6,635 nucleotides of DNA from Clostridiales bacterium (GCA_004553545.1 SFLD01000062.1:1-6635), one strand, 5' to 3'; shown: positions 1-6,370, counted from the first letter of the stretch. Translations and numbers: made by a program. Notes: generated by a model from the sequence alone, not told the origin.

Positions 1-3
1 GCC

Positions 4-14
4 CTGTCGGACAG
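4..14. promoter_or_regulatory. Short palindrome at the start site of the leftward promoter (possible operator)
   Basis: CTGTC-G-GACAG is a perfect 5+1+5 inverted repeat at 4-14. It falls just downstream of the -10 box of the leftward promoter, where a bound repressor would block initiation. It could also be the base of a leader hairpin, or chance, since an 11-bp palindrome is weak evidence. The window ends too close to see whether the symmetry extends. Confidence 0.25.
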
Positions 15-21
15 CTTGGTT

Positions 22-50
22 AGAATATCACGCCCTCCCTACAAAGTCAA
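22..50 (-). promoter_or_regulatory. Promoter reading out of the left edge of the window
   Basis: Read on the minus strand there is a -35 box TTGACT (45-50) and a -10 box TATTCT (22-27), separated by exactly 17 bp. Five of six and four of six bases match the sigma-70/SigA consensus. Transcription would start near position 15 and leave the window leftwards, so the gene it serves is not visible. An 11-bp palindrome lies at the expected start site. Confidence comes from the spacing and box quality alone. Confidence 0.55.
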
Positions 51-199
51 CCCCTTTTTCCCATCTTTTCCGAAAACCCGACATCACCGTGTTGATACAC
101 ACGGATCCCATCATTTCTCCTTATATTCCGCCCCACTTTTCTCCCCTACGTCCCCTTTCCCCATTAACCGTTCTTATTTCGTCTCCCATCTTCCCCGAG
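51..199. other. Intergenic stretch with no recognisable gene
   Basis: About 150 bp lying between the putP terminator and the leftward promoter. The plus strand is pyrimidine-rich. No reading frame here has protein-like composition or a ribosome-binding site. One imperfectly centred inverted repeat, CCGTGT (87-92) and ACACGG (99-104) with a 6-bp spacer, lies upstream of the leftward promoter and might be a regulator site. Nothing else is visible. Confidence 0.5.
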
Positions 200-238
200 T
201 AAAAGAGAGCGGACGGCGCAGCCGTCCGCTCTCTTTTA
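200..238. terminator. Bidirectional intrinsic terminator after putP
   Basis: A perfect stem is formed by 201-217 and 221-237 (17 bp, with one more A-T pair at 200/238) around a 3-base loop. The outer end of the stem is AAAAGAGAG on one side and CTCTCTTTT on the other, so a T-run follows the GC-rich core on both strands. The hairpin begins 15 bp past the putP stop codon on the minus strand, the usual place for its terminator. It would also stop plus-strand read-through. Confidence 0.9.
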
Positions 239-253
239 TTTCATATGTACATC

Positions 254-1792
254 TCACTTGCCCCGGACGGCCTCAAACTCGTCCACGATGGCCTTCTCCG
301 GCGCGGGGGTCAGCAGGGACACCACCACAATGGCGACGCTGGCCACGAGGAAGGCGGGCAGCAGCTCATAGATGCTCCAGGCGCCGCCCATGGGGGCGAT
401 GAGGTACTTCCAGACGAAGACCATGACGCCGCCGGAGACCATGCCCGCGAGAGCCCCCCACTTGTTGGAGCGCTTCCAGAACAGGGCGAAGAGCACCACG
501 GGGCCGAAGGCCGCGCCGAAGCCCGCCCAGGCGAAGGACACCACCCGGAAAACGGAGCTGTTGGGATCCCAGGCCAGGAAGATGCTGATGACGGCGATGA
601 CAAGAACGGTGACGCGGGCCACCAGCATGGCGGTCTTCTCGCTGAGCTTCACATGGAAGAAGTTCTGCATCAGGTCCTGGGACACGCTGGAGGCCGCCGT
701 CAGCAGCTGGGAGTCCGCCGTGGACATGGTTGCGGCCAGGATGCCGGAGATGATGACGCCGGCGGCGATGATCAGCAGGAAGCCGTGCTGGCTCATGAGG
801 TTTGCCAGCTGGATGATGATGGTCTCCGCCTCGGCACTGCTGCCCAGGAAGGGGACCTTGCCGGCCTTGGTGACAGCCAGGCCGATGACGCCGATGGCGA
901 TGGCGATGGCCATGGAGATCACCACCCAGACGGTGGCGATGCGGCGGGAGAGGTTCAGCTCCTTCTCCTCCCGGATGGCCATGAAGCGCAGGAGGATGTG
1001 GGGCATGCCGAAGTAGCCGAGACCCCACGCCAGGGTGGAGAGGATGCTGAGGGTACCGAAGCTGGCGGCGCTGCCGGCGGCAACGTCATAGCCCTGGGTC
1101 AGGTCCAGGTAGCCGGGCAGGGACCGGGCGTTCTCCAGCACGGCGTCCACGCCGCCGGCCTGGCCCACGCCGAAGCAGACCACCACGATGAGGGCAACGG
1201 TCATAAAGATGCTCTGCACCAGGTCCGTGGTGGAAACGGCCAGGAAGCCGCCCAGCACGGTATAGGCGATGATGACCACGGCGCCGATGATCATGGCGGT
1301 GTGGTACTCAAAGCCAAAGAGGCTATTGAAGAGGGTGCCAACAGCCTTGAAGCCGGAGGCGGTGTAGGGGATGAAGAACACCAGGATCACGACCGCCGCG
1401 ATGCAGGAGAGCACGTGGCGCTGGTCGCCGTAGCGGCGGGAGAAGAAGTCCGGCACGGTGATGGCCCCCAGCCGGTCGGAGTAACGGCGGATGCGCCGGG
1501 CCACGATGAGCCAGTTGAGGTAGGTGCCGGTAGCCAGGCCAATGCAGGTCCAGGTGACCTCCGGCAGGCCGCAGAAGTAGGCGAGGCCCGGCAGGCCCAT
1601 CAGGAGGTAGCTGCTCATGTCGCTGGCCTCCGCGCTCATGGCGGTGACCACAGGGCCCAGACTCCGGCCGCCCAGATAGAAATCGTGGGAGCTGCCGCTG
1701 CCGCCCCGGCGGCTGAAGTAAACGCCGATGAGCAGCATGCCCACCAGGTACACGAATACGGTGACTAGGATCAGGATCTGGGAACTCTCCAT
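254..1792 (-). CDS. putP: Sodium/proline symporter family protein (PutP-like, SSS family)
   Basis: A 512-residue cytoplasmic-membrane protein that should import a small solute, most likely proline, coupled to Na+. It belongs to the sodium:solute symporter family (LeuT-like fold, 13 membrane segments in characterised PutP). Hydrophobic segments run from residue 5 to about 495. The block SAEASDMSSYLLMGLPG (53-69) matches the TM2 region of E. coli PutP, with Asp58 at the place of the Na+-linked Asp55. The block around ATMSTADSQLL (Ser357, Thr358) matches the Ser340/Thr341 Na+-site region. FYLGGRSLGP near residue 38 is also typical. The ATG at 1792 was chosen because AAGGAG lies 8 bp upstream and the next residues align with the family N-terminus; an in-frame ATG 24 codons earlier has no such support. 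A terminator follows directly. A TetR gene lies upstream on the same strand, with a large palindrome in the gap. Family is certain; proline specificity is inferred from similarity and not proven. Confidence 0.9.
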   Translation of the reverse strand: MESSQILILVTVFVYLVGMLLIGVYFSRRGGSGSSHDFYLGGRSLGPVVTAMSAEASDMSSYLLMGLPGLAYFCGLPEVTWTCIGLATGTYLNWLIVARRIRRYSDRLGAITVPDFFSRRYGDQRHVLSCIAAVVILVFFIPYTASGFKAVGTLFNSLFGFEYHTAMIIGAVVIIAYTVLGGFLAVSTTDLVQSIFMTVALIVVVCFGVGQAGGVDAVLENARSLPGYLDLTQGYDVAAGSAASFGTLSILSTLAWGLGYFGMPHILLRFMAIREEKELNLSRRIATVWVVISMAIAIAIGVIGLAVTKAGKVPFLGSSAEAETIIIQLANLMSQHGFLLIIAAGVIISGILAATMSTADSQLLTAASSVSQDLMQNFFHVKLSEKTAMLVARVTVLVIAVISIFLAWDPNSSVFRVVSFAWAGFGAAFGPVVLFALFWKRSNKWGALAGMVSGGVMVFVWKYLIAPMGGAWSIYELLPAFLVASVAIVVVSLLTPAPEKAIVDEFEAVRGK

Positions 1793-1876
1793 GGTACTCT
1801 CTCCTTCTCGGGAACGAAACGTCCAACTCTTGATTGATGGGGACGATGATAGCACATTTCTCACTAGAATGAAATA

Positions 1877-1914
1877 CAGAATCCCGTATAGAATGAGTTC
1901 TATACGGGATTCTG
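1877..1914. promoter_or_regulatory. Perfect 17-bp inverted repeat upstream of putP (operator or RNA hairpin)
   Basis: The arms 1877-1893 and 1898-1914 are exact reverse complements around the 4-base centre TGAG. The site is 85 bp upstream of the putP start and 70 bp past the tetR stop. It overlaps the -10 box of one candidate putP promoter. Neither flank has an immediate T-run (the nearest is TTTTT, about 12 bases away on the plus strand), so a standard terminator is unlikely. TAGAATGA inside the left arm and loop (1889-1896) occurs again as a direct repeat at 1865-1872. The neighbouring TetR regulator is the obvious candidate ligand, by inference from position only. Confidence 0.6.
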
Positions 1915-1925
1915 CCGCAATTCAA
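1897..1925 (-). promoter_or_regulatory. Candidate putP promoter overlapping the palindrome
   Basis: On the minus strand, TTGAAT (1920-1925) and TAGAAC (1897-1902) are 17 bp apart, each with four of six consensus bases. TATAGA also lies 15 bp from the same -35 box. A separate -10-like TATCAT (1846-1851) lies closer to the gene but lacks a good -35. If the first choice is right, the inverted repeat at 1877-1914 covers the -10 box and start site, which fits repression. The choice between these is uncertain. Confidence 0.35.
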
Positions 1926-1983
1926 TTTTTCGTTGGTATCTCTGTGTTTTTTACTGAACGAAGCCTTGAAATGGCATCCGTAC

Positions 1984-2601
1984 TTAAAAAATTTTTTCTC
2001 CCGTCTCGTGCCCGCCCCGGTAACTTTCCAGGAACATGGGGGTGGTCCGGGCGGCGTAGCTCACCAGGGAGTACTCCCCGCTGCAGAGGCACCAGTCGTA
2101 GAGCTGGGCTCGCTCCCAGAGGGCGAAGGCCTTCACGATCTCGTTGACGCTGAGGTCCCGGCGGAGCTGCCCCTTTTCCTGCCCGGTTCGGATGATCTGC
2201 CGCAGTAGCTTGAAGTAGACCCGGTCCCGGTCCAGCAGATGCTTCTCGCCCCGGGCCAGGAGCTGGGTGGAGAGCAGCCGGGTCAGAAGGTCGATGGAGA
2301 TGCTGGACTCGATCATCACGTAGAGCTCATGATTGAGCAGGATCAGCTTGTCCACGGCATCCTCCGCGGCGGCCAGGGCCTCGGAGCGCTCCAGCTCCTC
2401 ATACTTCTCATCGAAGACGTAGGCCAGGGTCCCCATCAGGGAATCCTTCCCGTCAAAGTAGTGGTAGAAGGAGCCCTTGGAGGTCTCGGATTCGAAGACG
2501 ATGTCCTCCACCGTGGTGTCGTCGTAGCCCTGCTCGTAGAAGAGCTTCCAGGCGGCGGAGATGATGCGCCCCCGGGTGTTGCGGCTGTTTTTTCTGGCCA
2601 T
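1984..2601 (-). CDS. TetR/AcrR-family transcriptional regulator (upstream of putP)
   Basis: A 205-residue DNA-binding protein of the TetR family, expected to be a cytoplasmic dimer that represses nearby genes until it binds a ligand. The N-terminal helix-turn-helix domain is clear at about residues 10-56: IISAAWKLFYEQGYDDTTV, then VEDI, then the recognition stretch SKGSFYHYFDGKDSL. The rest is a helical ligand-binding domain (about 60-200) of no subfamily I can name. ATG at 2601 was chosen because AAGGGGG lies 7 bp upstream and the protein then starts just before the HTH, as is usual; longer in-frame starts run into the promoter. It is divergent from dapF and co-directional with putP, 191 bp upstream of it. 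Self-control and control of putP through the 1877-1914 palindrome are plausible inferences. The ligand is unknown. Confidence 0.88.
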   Translation of the reverse strand: MARKNSRNTRGRIISAAWKLFYEQGYDDTTVEDIVFESETSKGSFYHYFDGKDSLMGTLAYVFDEKYEELERSEALAAAEDAVDKLILLNHELYVMIESSISIDLLTRLLSTQLLARGEKHLLDRDRVYFKLLRQIIRTGQEKGQLRRDLSVNEIVKAFALWERAQLYDWCLCSGEYSLVSYAARTTPMFLESYRGGHETGEKIF

Positions 2602-2635
2602 GGCGCGGCCCCCTTCCCATGTTTTGGCTCTCCTC

Positions 2636-2664
2636 AGCATACCATAAAGAAGGGAAAAGCGCAA
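2636..2664 (-). promoter_or_regulatory. Candidate promoter for the first tetR gene
   Basis: On the minus strand, TTGCGC (2659-2664) and TATGCT (2636-2641) are 17 bp apart and lie 35 bp from the tetR start. The -35 matches three of six bases and the -10 four of six, so this is a modest promoter. A 29-bp stretch beginning at the -35 box resembles the promoter proposed for the second tetR gene at 5680-5708. Confidence 0.4.
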
Positions 2665-2722
2665 ACCCTTCCTTCCCGCTCCCGCAAGAGCATTTTTTGC
2701 ATGGTTTATGGCACCATATCCG

Positions 2723-2752
2723 TTGCAGTCCGGTGAATCGTGCTGATATAAT
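2723..2752 (+). promoter_or_regulatory. Extended -10 promoter for dapF
   Basis: TATAAT at 2747-2752 is a perfect -10 box and is preceded by TGA, giving the extended -10 form TGnTATAAT. A weak -35, TTGCAG (2723-2728), sits 18 bp upstream. The start would be near 2759, leaving a leader of about 25 bases that just holds the ribosome-binding site. A small inverted repeat, TATGG-CA-CCATA (2707-2718), lies immediately upstream and could be a regulator site. Confidence 0.7.
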
Positions 2753-2769
2753 AGGGGCAGAGAGCTTTG

Positions 2770-2777
2770 AGAGGGGG
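2770..2777 (+). promoter_or_regulatory. Ribosome-binding site that fixes the GTG start of dapF
   Basis: AGAGGGGG at 2770-2777 lies 6 bases before the GTG at 2784. No comparable purine block precedes the in-frame ATG five codons into the protein, so this site decides in favour of GTG. Confidence 0.7.
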
Positions 2778-2783
2778 CAGCGC

Positions 2784-3623
2784 GTGGAATTCTGGAAAAT
2801 GAACGGCGCCGGGAACGACTTCATCATCCTCAACAACCTGGTGGAGAAGCTGCCGGAGTCAGCCTTCCCCGCTCTGGCGCGGCGGCTCTGCGAGCGGCAT
2901 CTCTCCATCGGGGCCGACGGCCTCATCGTGGTGGACGCCGCCCAGGACCGGGGCGACTACCGGATGCGCTTCTACAACTCCGACGGGTCCCTGGGCGAGA
3001 TGTGCGGCAACGGCGCCCGCTGCGTCTGCCGCTACGGCTGCGAGACCGGCCTCGCCGGGGAGAAGCAGACGGTGGAGACCACCGCCGGCATCGTCACCGG
3101 CGTCCGCATCACGGAGCGGCTCTACCGCGTCCGGCTCAACGACCCCACCGTGGTGAAGCTGGACTGCCCCGTGGAGGCGGAGGGCGTCGCCTGGCCCTGC
3201 TCCTATGTGGAGCTGGGGAACCCCGGCATCCCCCACGCGGTGATCCCCTGGGCGGGCCTCCGCTCCGTCGACGAGGGCAGGCTCCGGGAGATCGGGCGGG
3301 CGCTGCGCCATCACCCCGCCTTCCCCAAGGGTGCCAACGTGAATTTCTACGAGCTCCTGGGTAAGGATACCCTTTATGAGCGCACCTATGAGCGGGGCGT
3401 GGAGGATTTCACCTACGCCTGCGGCACCGGCACCGGCAGCGTCGTCACGGTGCTGACCCTCCAGGGCAAGGTCAGCGGCAAGGCCGTGAAAGTCCAGATG
3501 ACCGGCGGCGAGCTCATCATCGACGCCAAGCGCCGGGGCAGCCGGGTGGAGCGGCTCTTCCTCACCGGCCCCACCAACATCGTCTGCAAGGGCCAGGTCA
3601 CCGACGAGGACCTGGCGCTCTGA
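2784..3623 (+). CDS. dapF: Diaminopimelate epimerase
   Basis: A 279-residue cytoplasmic, cofactor-independent racemase that converts LL- to meso-diaminopimelate, the direct precursor of lysine and of the meso-DAP cross-link in peptidoglycan. Both active-site cysteines of the family are visible: Cys74 in GEMCGNGARC and Cys213 in YACGTGTGS, the expected two-base pair. The N-terminal FWKMNGAGNDFIILN and the FYNSDGS block at 63-69 are also typical. Length matches the family (about 270-280). The GTG start is preferred because it has a ribosome-binding site and gives the usual spacing before the K-M-x-G-x-GNDF motif. It is transcribed from its own extended -10 promoter, divergent from tetR. No other lysine-pathway gene is in view. 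A symporter gene follows after 49 bp with no terminator between, so the two are probably co-transcribed. Confidence 0.97.
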   Translation: MEFWKMNGAGNDFIILNNLVEKLPESAFPALARRLCERHLSIGADGLIVVDAAQDRGDYRMRFYNSDGSLGEMCGNGARCVCRYGCETGLAGEKQTVETTAGIVTGVRITERLYRVRLNDPTVVKLDCPVEAEGVAWPCSYVELGNPGIPHAVIPWAGLRSVDEGRLREIGRALRHHPAFPKGANVNFYELLGKDTLYERTYERGVEDFTYACGTGTGSVVTVLTLQGKVSGKAVKVQMTGGELIIDAKRRGSRVERLFLTGPTNIVCKGQVTDEDLAL

Positions 3624-3672
3624 AAAACCGTCCCTTCCCACCATTCTTCGTTTTTAAGTAAGGAGAGAGCGC

Positions 3673-4935
3673 ATGAGCAAGAAGATCCTGGATCATTCCT
3701 CCGTCAAGCGGAACTACCGCTTCCTGGCCATTCTGCTGGCCTGCATGGTGGCCGGCGCCCTGCTGGGCTGGTTCAAGCCGGCCTGGGGTCATAACATTGC
3801 CTTCCTGGGCAAGGTTTTCATCAACATGATGTTCTGCATCGTGGTGCCGCTGGTCTTCGCCTCCATCGCCGGGTCCATCGCCGGGATGGAGAGCCGCCAC
3901 CGGGCCGGCAAGATCATGGGAACCACCGTGGCCACCTTCGTCATCACCGGCGCCATCGCCGCCGTCATCATGTTCGTCCTTATGAAGCTCTTCCCCCCCG
4001 TGCTGGTGCCCTGGAGCGACCTTGCCAGTGAGGAGATGGGCGAGTACGCCACCCTGACGGAGATGATCGTGAACTTCTTCACGGCGGAGGACTTTGTGGG
4101 CCTCCTCAGCCGCCGGGCCATGCTGCCCCTCATCGTCTTCTCCGTGCTCTTCGGCTTCGCCGTGCAGATGACCGGCGGCAAGGAGTCCGCCGTGGGCAAG
4201 TGGCTCCTGGGCCTCTCCGACGTGATGCTGAAGTTCGTCCAGATCATCACCTACTACGCCCCCATCGCCTTCTTCGCCATCTTCGCGGATCTCGTGGCTA
4301 CCTACGGCGCCGAGGTCTTCAAGGGCTACGGCCGGGCCATGCTGGTCTACTATCCCCTGTGCTTCCTCTACCTCTTCACCGCCTTCCCCTTCTTTGCCTG
4401 GTTCGGCGGCGGCAAGGGCGCCGTCGGCGTCATGTTCAAGCACCTGGCCCGTCCCGCGGTGGTGTCCCTCGGCACCTGCTCCTCCGTCGCCACCATCCCC
4501 ACCAACCTGGAGGAGGCCGCCGAGACCGGCATCGACAAGGACATCGCCGGCATGGTGGTGCCCCTGGGCGCAACGATGCACATGGACGGCTCCTGCTTCT
4601 CCTGCGTGCTGAAGATTGCCTTCGTCCTGGGCGTCTTCGGCCAGGACCTCAGCTGGAGCCAGCTGCCCTTCATCGTCCTCGTGGCGGTGCTCTCCTCCGT
4701 TGGCATGAGCGGCGTCCCCGGCGGCGGCTACATCGGCGAGTATATCATCTGCTCCATCTTCTTCCCCACCCAGATGGAGCTGGCCTTCCCCATCCTGGTG
4801 GCCATCGGCAACCTGGTGGACCCCCCCGCCACCATGATCAACGCCTCCGGCGACTACGTGGTGACCTTCATCGTCTCCCGCTTCGTGGAAGGCAAGGACT
4901 GGCTGCAGAAGCAGCTCCGCGCCAAGGCCGACTGA
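3673..4935 (+). CDS. Dicarboxylate/amino acid:cation symporter (SDF/DAACS family), atypical binding site
   Basis: A 420-residue membrane transporter of the glutamate-transporter fold (GltPh, GltP, DctA, SstT, TcyP), expected to take up a small amino acid or related solute with Na+ or H+. ATG at 3673 follows AAGGAGAG at a good distance. HP1 is seen at 265-276 (TCSSVATIP), the TM7 signature at 301-308 (TMHMDGSC), HP2 at the GMSGVPGGG block, and TM8 at 383-394 (DPPATMINASGD). My alignment by eye to GltPh keeps Asp312, Asp394, Asn401 and Asp405 (here Asp305, Asp383, Asn390, Asp394). Arg397, which holds the substrate side-chain carboxylate, is replaced by Ala386; Asn310 by His303; Thr314 by Ser307; and the HP1 Arg276 by Cys269. 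Loss of the arginine argues against glutamate, aspartate or C4-dicarboxylates and for a neutral or unusual substrate. It is probably in an operon with dapF, and a strong terminator follows. Family is sure; substrate is not. Confidence 0.93.
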   Translation: MSKKILDHSSVKRNYRFLAILLACMVAGALLGWFKPAWGHNIAFLGKVFINMMFCIVVPLVFASIAGSIAGMESRHRAGKIMGTTVATFVITGAIAAVIMFVLMKLFPPVLVPWSDLASEEMGEYATLTEMIVNFFTAEDFVGLLSRRAMLPLIVFSVLFGFAVQMTGGKESAVGKWLLGLSDVMLKFVQIITYYAPIAFFAIFADLVATYGAEVFKGYGRAMLVYYPLCFLYLFTAFPFFAWFGGGKGAVGVMFKHLARPAVVSLGTCSSVATIPTNLEEAAETGIDKDIAGMVVPLGATMHMDGSCFSCVLKIAFVLGVFGQDLSWSQLPFIVLVAVLSSVGMSGVPGGGYIGEYIICSIFFPTQMELAFPILVAIGNLVDPPATMINASGDYVVTFIVSRFVEGKDWLQKQLRAKAD

Positions 4936-4982
4936 TCCCGCGCAAAGCGCCCGCCCTGCGGGCTTCCCATACCCTCCCTCAT

Positions 4983-5018
4983 AAGAAAGCGCCCGGACCT
5001 CCGTCCGGGCGCTTTCTT
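4983..5018. terminator. Bidirectional intrinsic terminator between convergent genes
   Basis: The arms 4983-4998 and 5003-5018 form a perfect 16-bp stem around the loop CTCC. A GC core is capped by AAGAAAG on one side and CTTTCTT on the other, giving T-rich tails on both strands. It ends the symporter transcript (stop at 4935) on the plus strand. On the minus strand it ends the TVP38-like gene, whose stop codon begins at the last base of the stem. A weaker hairpin (4949-4963) lies between the symporter and this element. Confidence 0.9.
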
Positions 5019-5666
5019 CATCCTTCCCGCTTCCACATCCGGTATCCCAGCAGCAGTGAGAGAACCGCCAGCACCGCTCCGCAGCCCGCCGCCGTCCAGA
5101 ACTGCCAGGACCCTGCCTCCTGCACGGCGGCCCCCAGGGCGGTCTCCGCCAGCATCATGGGCAGCATCCCGGCAAGGCTCCCGGCGAGGTACGGCCCATA
5201 CCGCATCCCGGAGGCCCCGAACCAGAGGCTCACGGCGTCGCAGGGCAGCAGCCCCATGGCCCGGACCAGCGCCAGAAGGCGGAAGGCGCTCTCCCGCTCC
5301 AGTTCCTCCAGCCGGGCAAGCTGCGGCCAGCGCCGCAGCAGCGCCCCCTGGACATCCACCCCCATCCGCCGCCCCAGAAGGAAGGGCAGCGACACGCAGA
5401 CGGCCAGCCCCGCCGTGTTGACGGCGAAGGCCAGCGGCAGCGGAAAGATGGCCCCCGCCGCGAGGTAGATAGAGGAGCAGCAGCGGGAAGACCAGGGAGA
5501 GACCCTTGAGCCCATAGAGCCCCATCAGGAAAAGTCCCGCCAGAGCCGGGCTCTCCGGCGTCCAGGAGAGGAGCTCCGAAAGACGCATCTCCCGCCCCAG
5601 GACCAGAAACACCGCCGCAAAGACCCCCATGGCCCCCAGCGGCACCCAGCGGACCCATCTCTTCAT
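5018..5666 (-). pseudogene. TVP38/TMEM64 (VTT-domain) membrane protein, frameshifted
   Basis: This looks like an inner-membrane protein of the TVP38/TMEM64 (DedA-like, VTT) family, whose bacterial role is poorly known and may involve lipid handling. The start at 5666 has a GGGAGGGGAG site upstream and opens with a membrane segment (WVPLGAMGVFAAVFLVLG), running in frame to LVFPLLLLYL at about 5466. The family sequence then continues in a different frame with AAGAIFPLPLAFAVNTAG, GRRMG, and later LVRAMGLLPCDAVSLWFGAS, to the stop at 5018. The span is 649 bases, one more than a multiple of three, so removing one base near 5460-5475 restores a 215-residue protein of normal family length. No slippery sequence is evident at the junction. 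It may be a true inactivating mutation or a sequencing error. It is divergent from the second tetR gene, which may have controlled it. Confidence 0.8.
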
Positions 5667-5679
5667 GCTCTCCCCTCCC

Positions 5680-5708
5680 TTGCGCTTTTTCTCCAAATAT
5701 GTTATCCT
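5680..5708 (+). promoter_or_regulatory. Candidate promoter for the second tetR gene
   Basis: TTGCGC (5680-5685) and TATCCT (5703-5708) are 17 bp apart on the plus strand, about 55 bp before the tetR start. The same -35 and a similar -10 are seen in front of the first tetR gene, with about 20 of 29 bases identical by eye. I could not define a convincing minus-strand promoter for the divergent TVP38-like gene in the same 96-bp gap. Confidence 0.45.
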
Positions 5709-5762
5709 ATGCAATCAACAGATCCTTTATGCCCCCGTCTCCGGTGAAAAAGGAGGTCTCCC

Positions 5763-6329
5763 ATGCGGAACACGAAAGCCCTCATTGCCGACGCCTTTGC
5801 CCAGCTCCTGGAGGAGAAGCCCTACCGCCGCATCACCGTCCGGGACATCGTGGAGCGCTGCGGCGTCAACCGCAACACCTTCTACCGCTACTATCAGGAC
5901 ATTCCCTCCCTCCTTCAGGCCCTGGTCCAGGAGAAGGGGGACTGGCTCATTGAGAACTACTGTCGCCGGGGCCAGCCCATGCACTGCATCCGCCCCCTGA
6001 TCCAGTACAGCCTGGACCACCGCAGGGCCGTCCTCCACGTCTACCGCTCCCTCCCCCGGGAGGAGTTCCAGACCGGCCTCTCCCGCATCGCCGGGTCCCT
6101 GGTGGAAGGCTACTTTGAAAAGGCCGGGGTCGCCCTGACCATCCCGCCGGAGGACCGGGCCCTGCTGATGCGCTTCTACCGCTGCGCCATGGTGGGCTCC
6201 GCCCTGGACTGGCTGGAGGGCGGCATGGAGACGGACCTCCTGGCGGAGGCAGAGTTCCTCTGCCGCCTGATGGAGCAGAGCGGCCAGCAGGCCCTGCTTC
6301 TGGGCCACCCGCCCATTCCCCCTGTCTGA
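5763..6329 (+). CDS. TetR/AcrR-family transcriptional regulator (divergent from the TVP38-like gene)
   Basis: A 188-residue TetR-family regulator, expected to act as a dimeric DNA-binding repressor. The helix-turn-helix is at about residues 4-50: IADAFAQLLEEKPYRRITV, RDIVERCGV, then the recognition segment NRNTFYRYYQDIPSLL. The C-terminal part is short and helical, with the FYRCAMVGSALDWLEGG stretch near 138-154. That kind of tail is common in the small TetR proteins of Bacillota, whose ligands are mostly unknown. The start is secure: AAGGAGGT ends about 5 bases before the ATG. It shares a 96-bp divergent intergenic region with the frameshifted TVP38-like gene, so that gene and itself are the likely targets. 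It shows no close similarity to the other TetR protein here beyond the HTH. Confidence 0.88.
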   Translation: MRNTKALIADAFAQLLEEKPYRRITVRDIVERCGVNRNTFYRYYQDIPSLLQALVQEKGDWLIENYCRRGQPMHCIRPLIQYSLDHRRAVLHVYRSLPREEFQTGLSRIAGSLVEGYFEKAGVALTIPPEDRALLMRFYRCAMVGSALDWLEGGMETDLLAEAEFLCRLMEQSGQQALLLGHPPIPPV

Positions 6330-6337
6330 AAACCCGA

Positions 6338-6369
6338 ACGGCGCTCCCCTCGCGCGAGGGGAGCGCCGT
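6338..6369. terminator. Stem-loop terminator after the second tetR gene
   Basis: The arms 6338-6352 and 6355-6369 are perfect 15-bp reverse complements with a 2-base centre (CG), starting 8 bp past the tetR stop. The stem is very GC-rich. The plus-strand tail is only GTTCTCTCTC, a weak T-run, so termination efficiency is uncertain. The minus-strand tail lacks a T-run, so it is unlikely to be the main terminator of the gene entering from the right. Confidence 0.6.
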
Positions 6370-6370
6370 G

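Noticed and set aside
10..44. Resemblance to a tRNA D-arm (AGCTTGGTTAGAAT), as in a tRNA fragment or attachment site
   Set aside because: The flanking bases do not make a D-stem, anticodon stem or acceptor stem, and the region is better explained as a leftward promoter.
245..1768. A long open frame (507 codons) on the plus strand, opposite putP
   Set aside because: Its product is extremely rich in Gly, Ala, Asp, His and Gln with no domain-like pattern, as expected for the antisense of a GC-rich gene. The minus-strand frame has clear PutP motifs and a ribosome-binding site.
1877..1914. The tetR-putP palindrome as an ordinary intrinsic terminator
   Set aside because: There is no adjacent T-run on either strand. 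The position upstream of putP fits an operator better, though attenuation is not excluded.
3623..3655. AAAAAC/GTTTTT inverted repeat between dapF and the symporter
   Set aside because: Six A/T-dominated pairs around a loop of about 21 bases would not make a stable hairpin, and there is no GC core. It is not a terminator.
4949..4963. GCCCGC-CCT-GCGGGC hairpin after the symporter
   Set aside because: The stem is short and followed by TTCCC only. The much stronger 4983-5018 terminator lies just downstream, so I do not annotate it separately.
4854..5460. Continuation of the first TVP38 frame past the frameshift to give a protein of about 270 residues
   Set aside because: After the junction the product becomes Gly/Ala/Arg-rich low-complexity sequence and runs antisense into the symporter gene, whereas the other frame resumes family-like membrane sequence.
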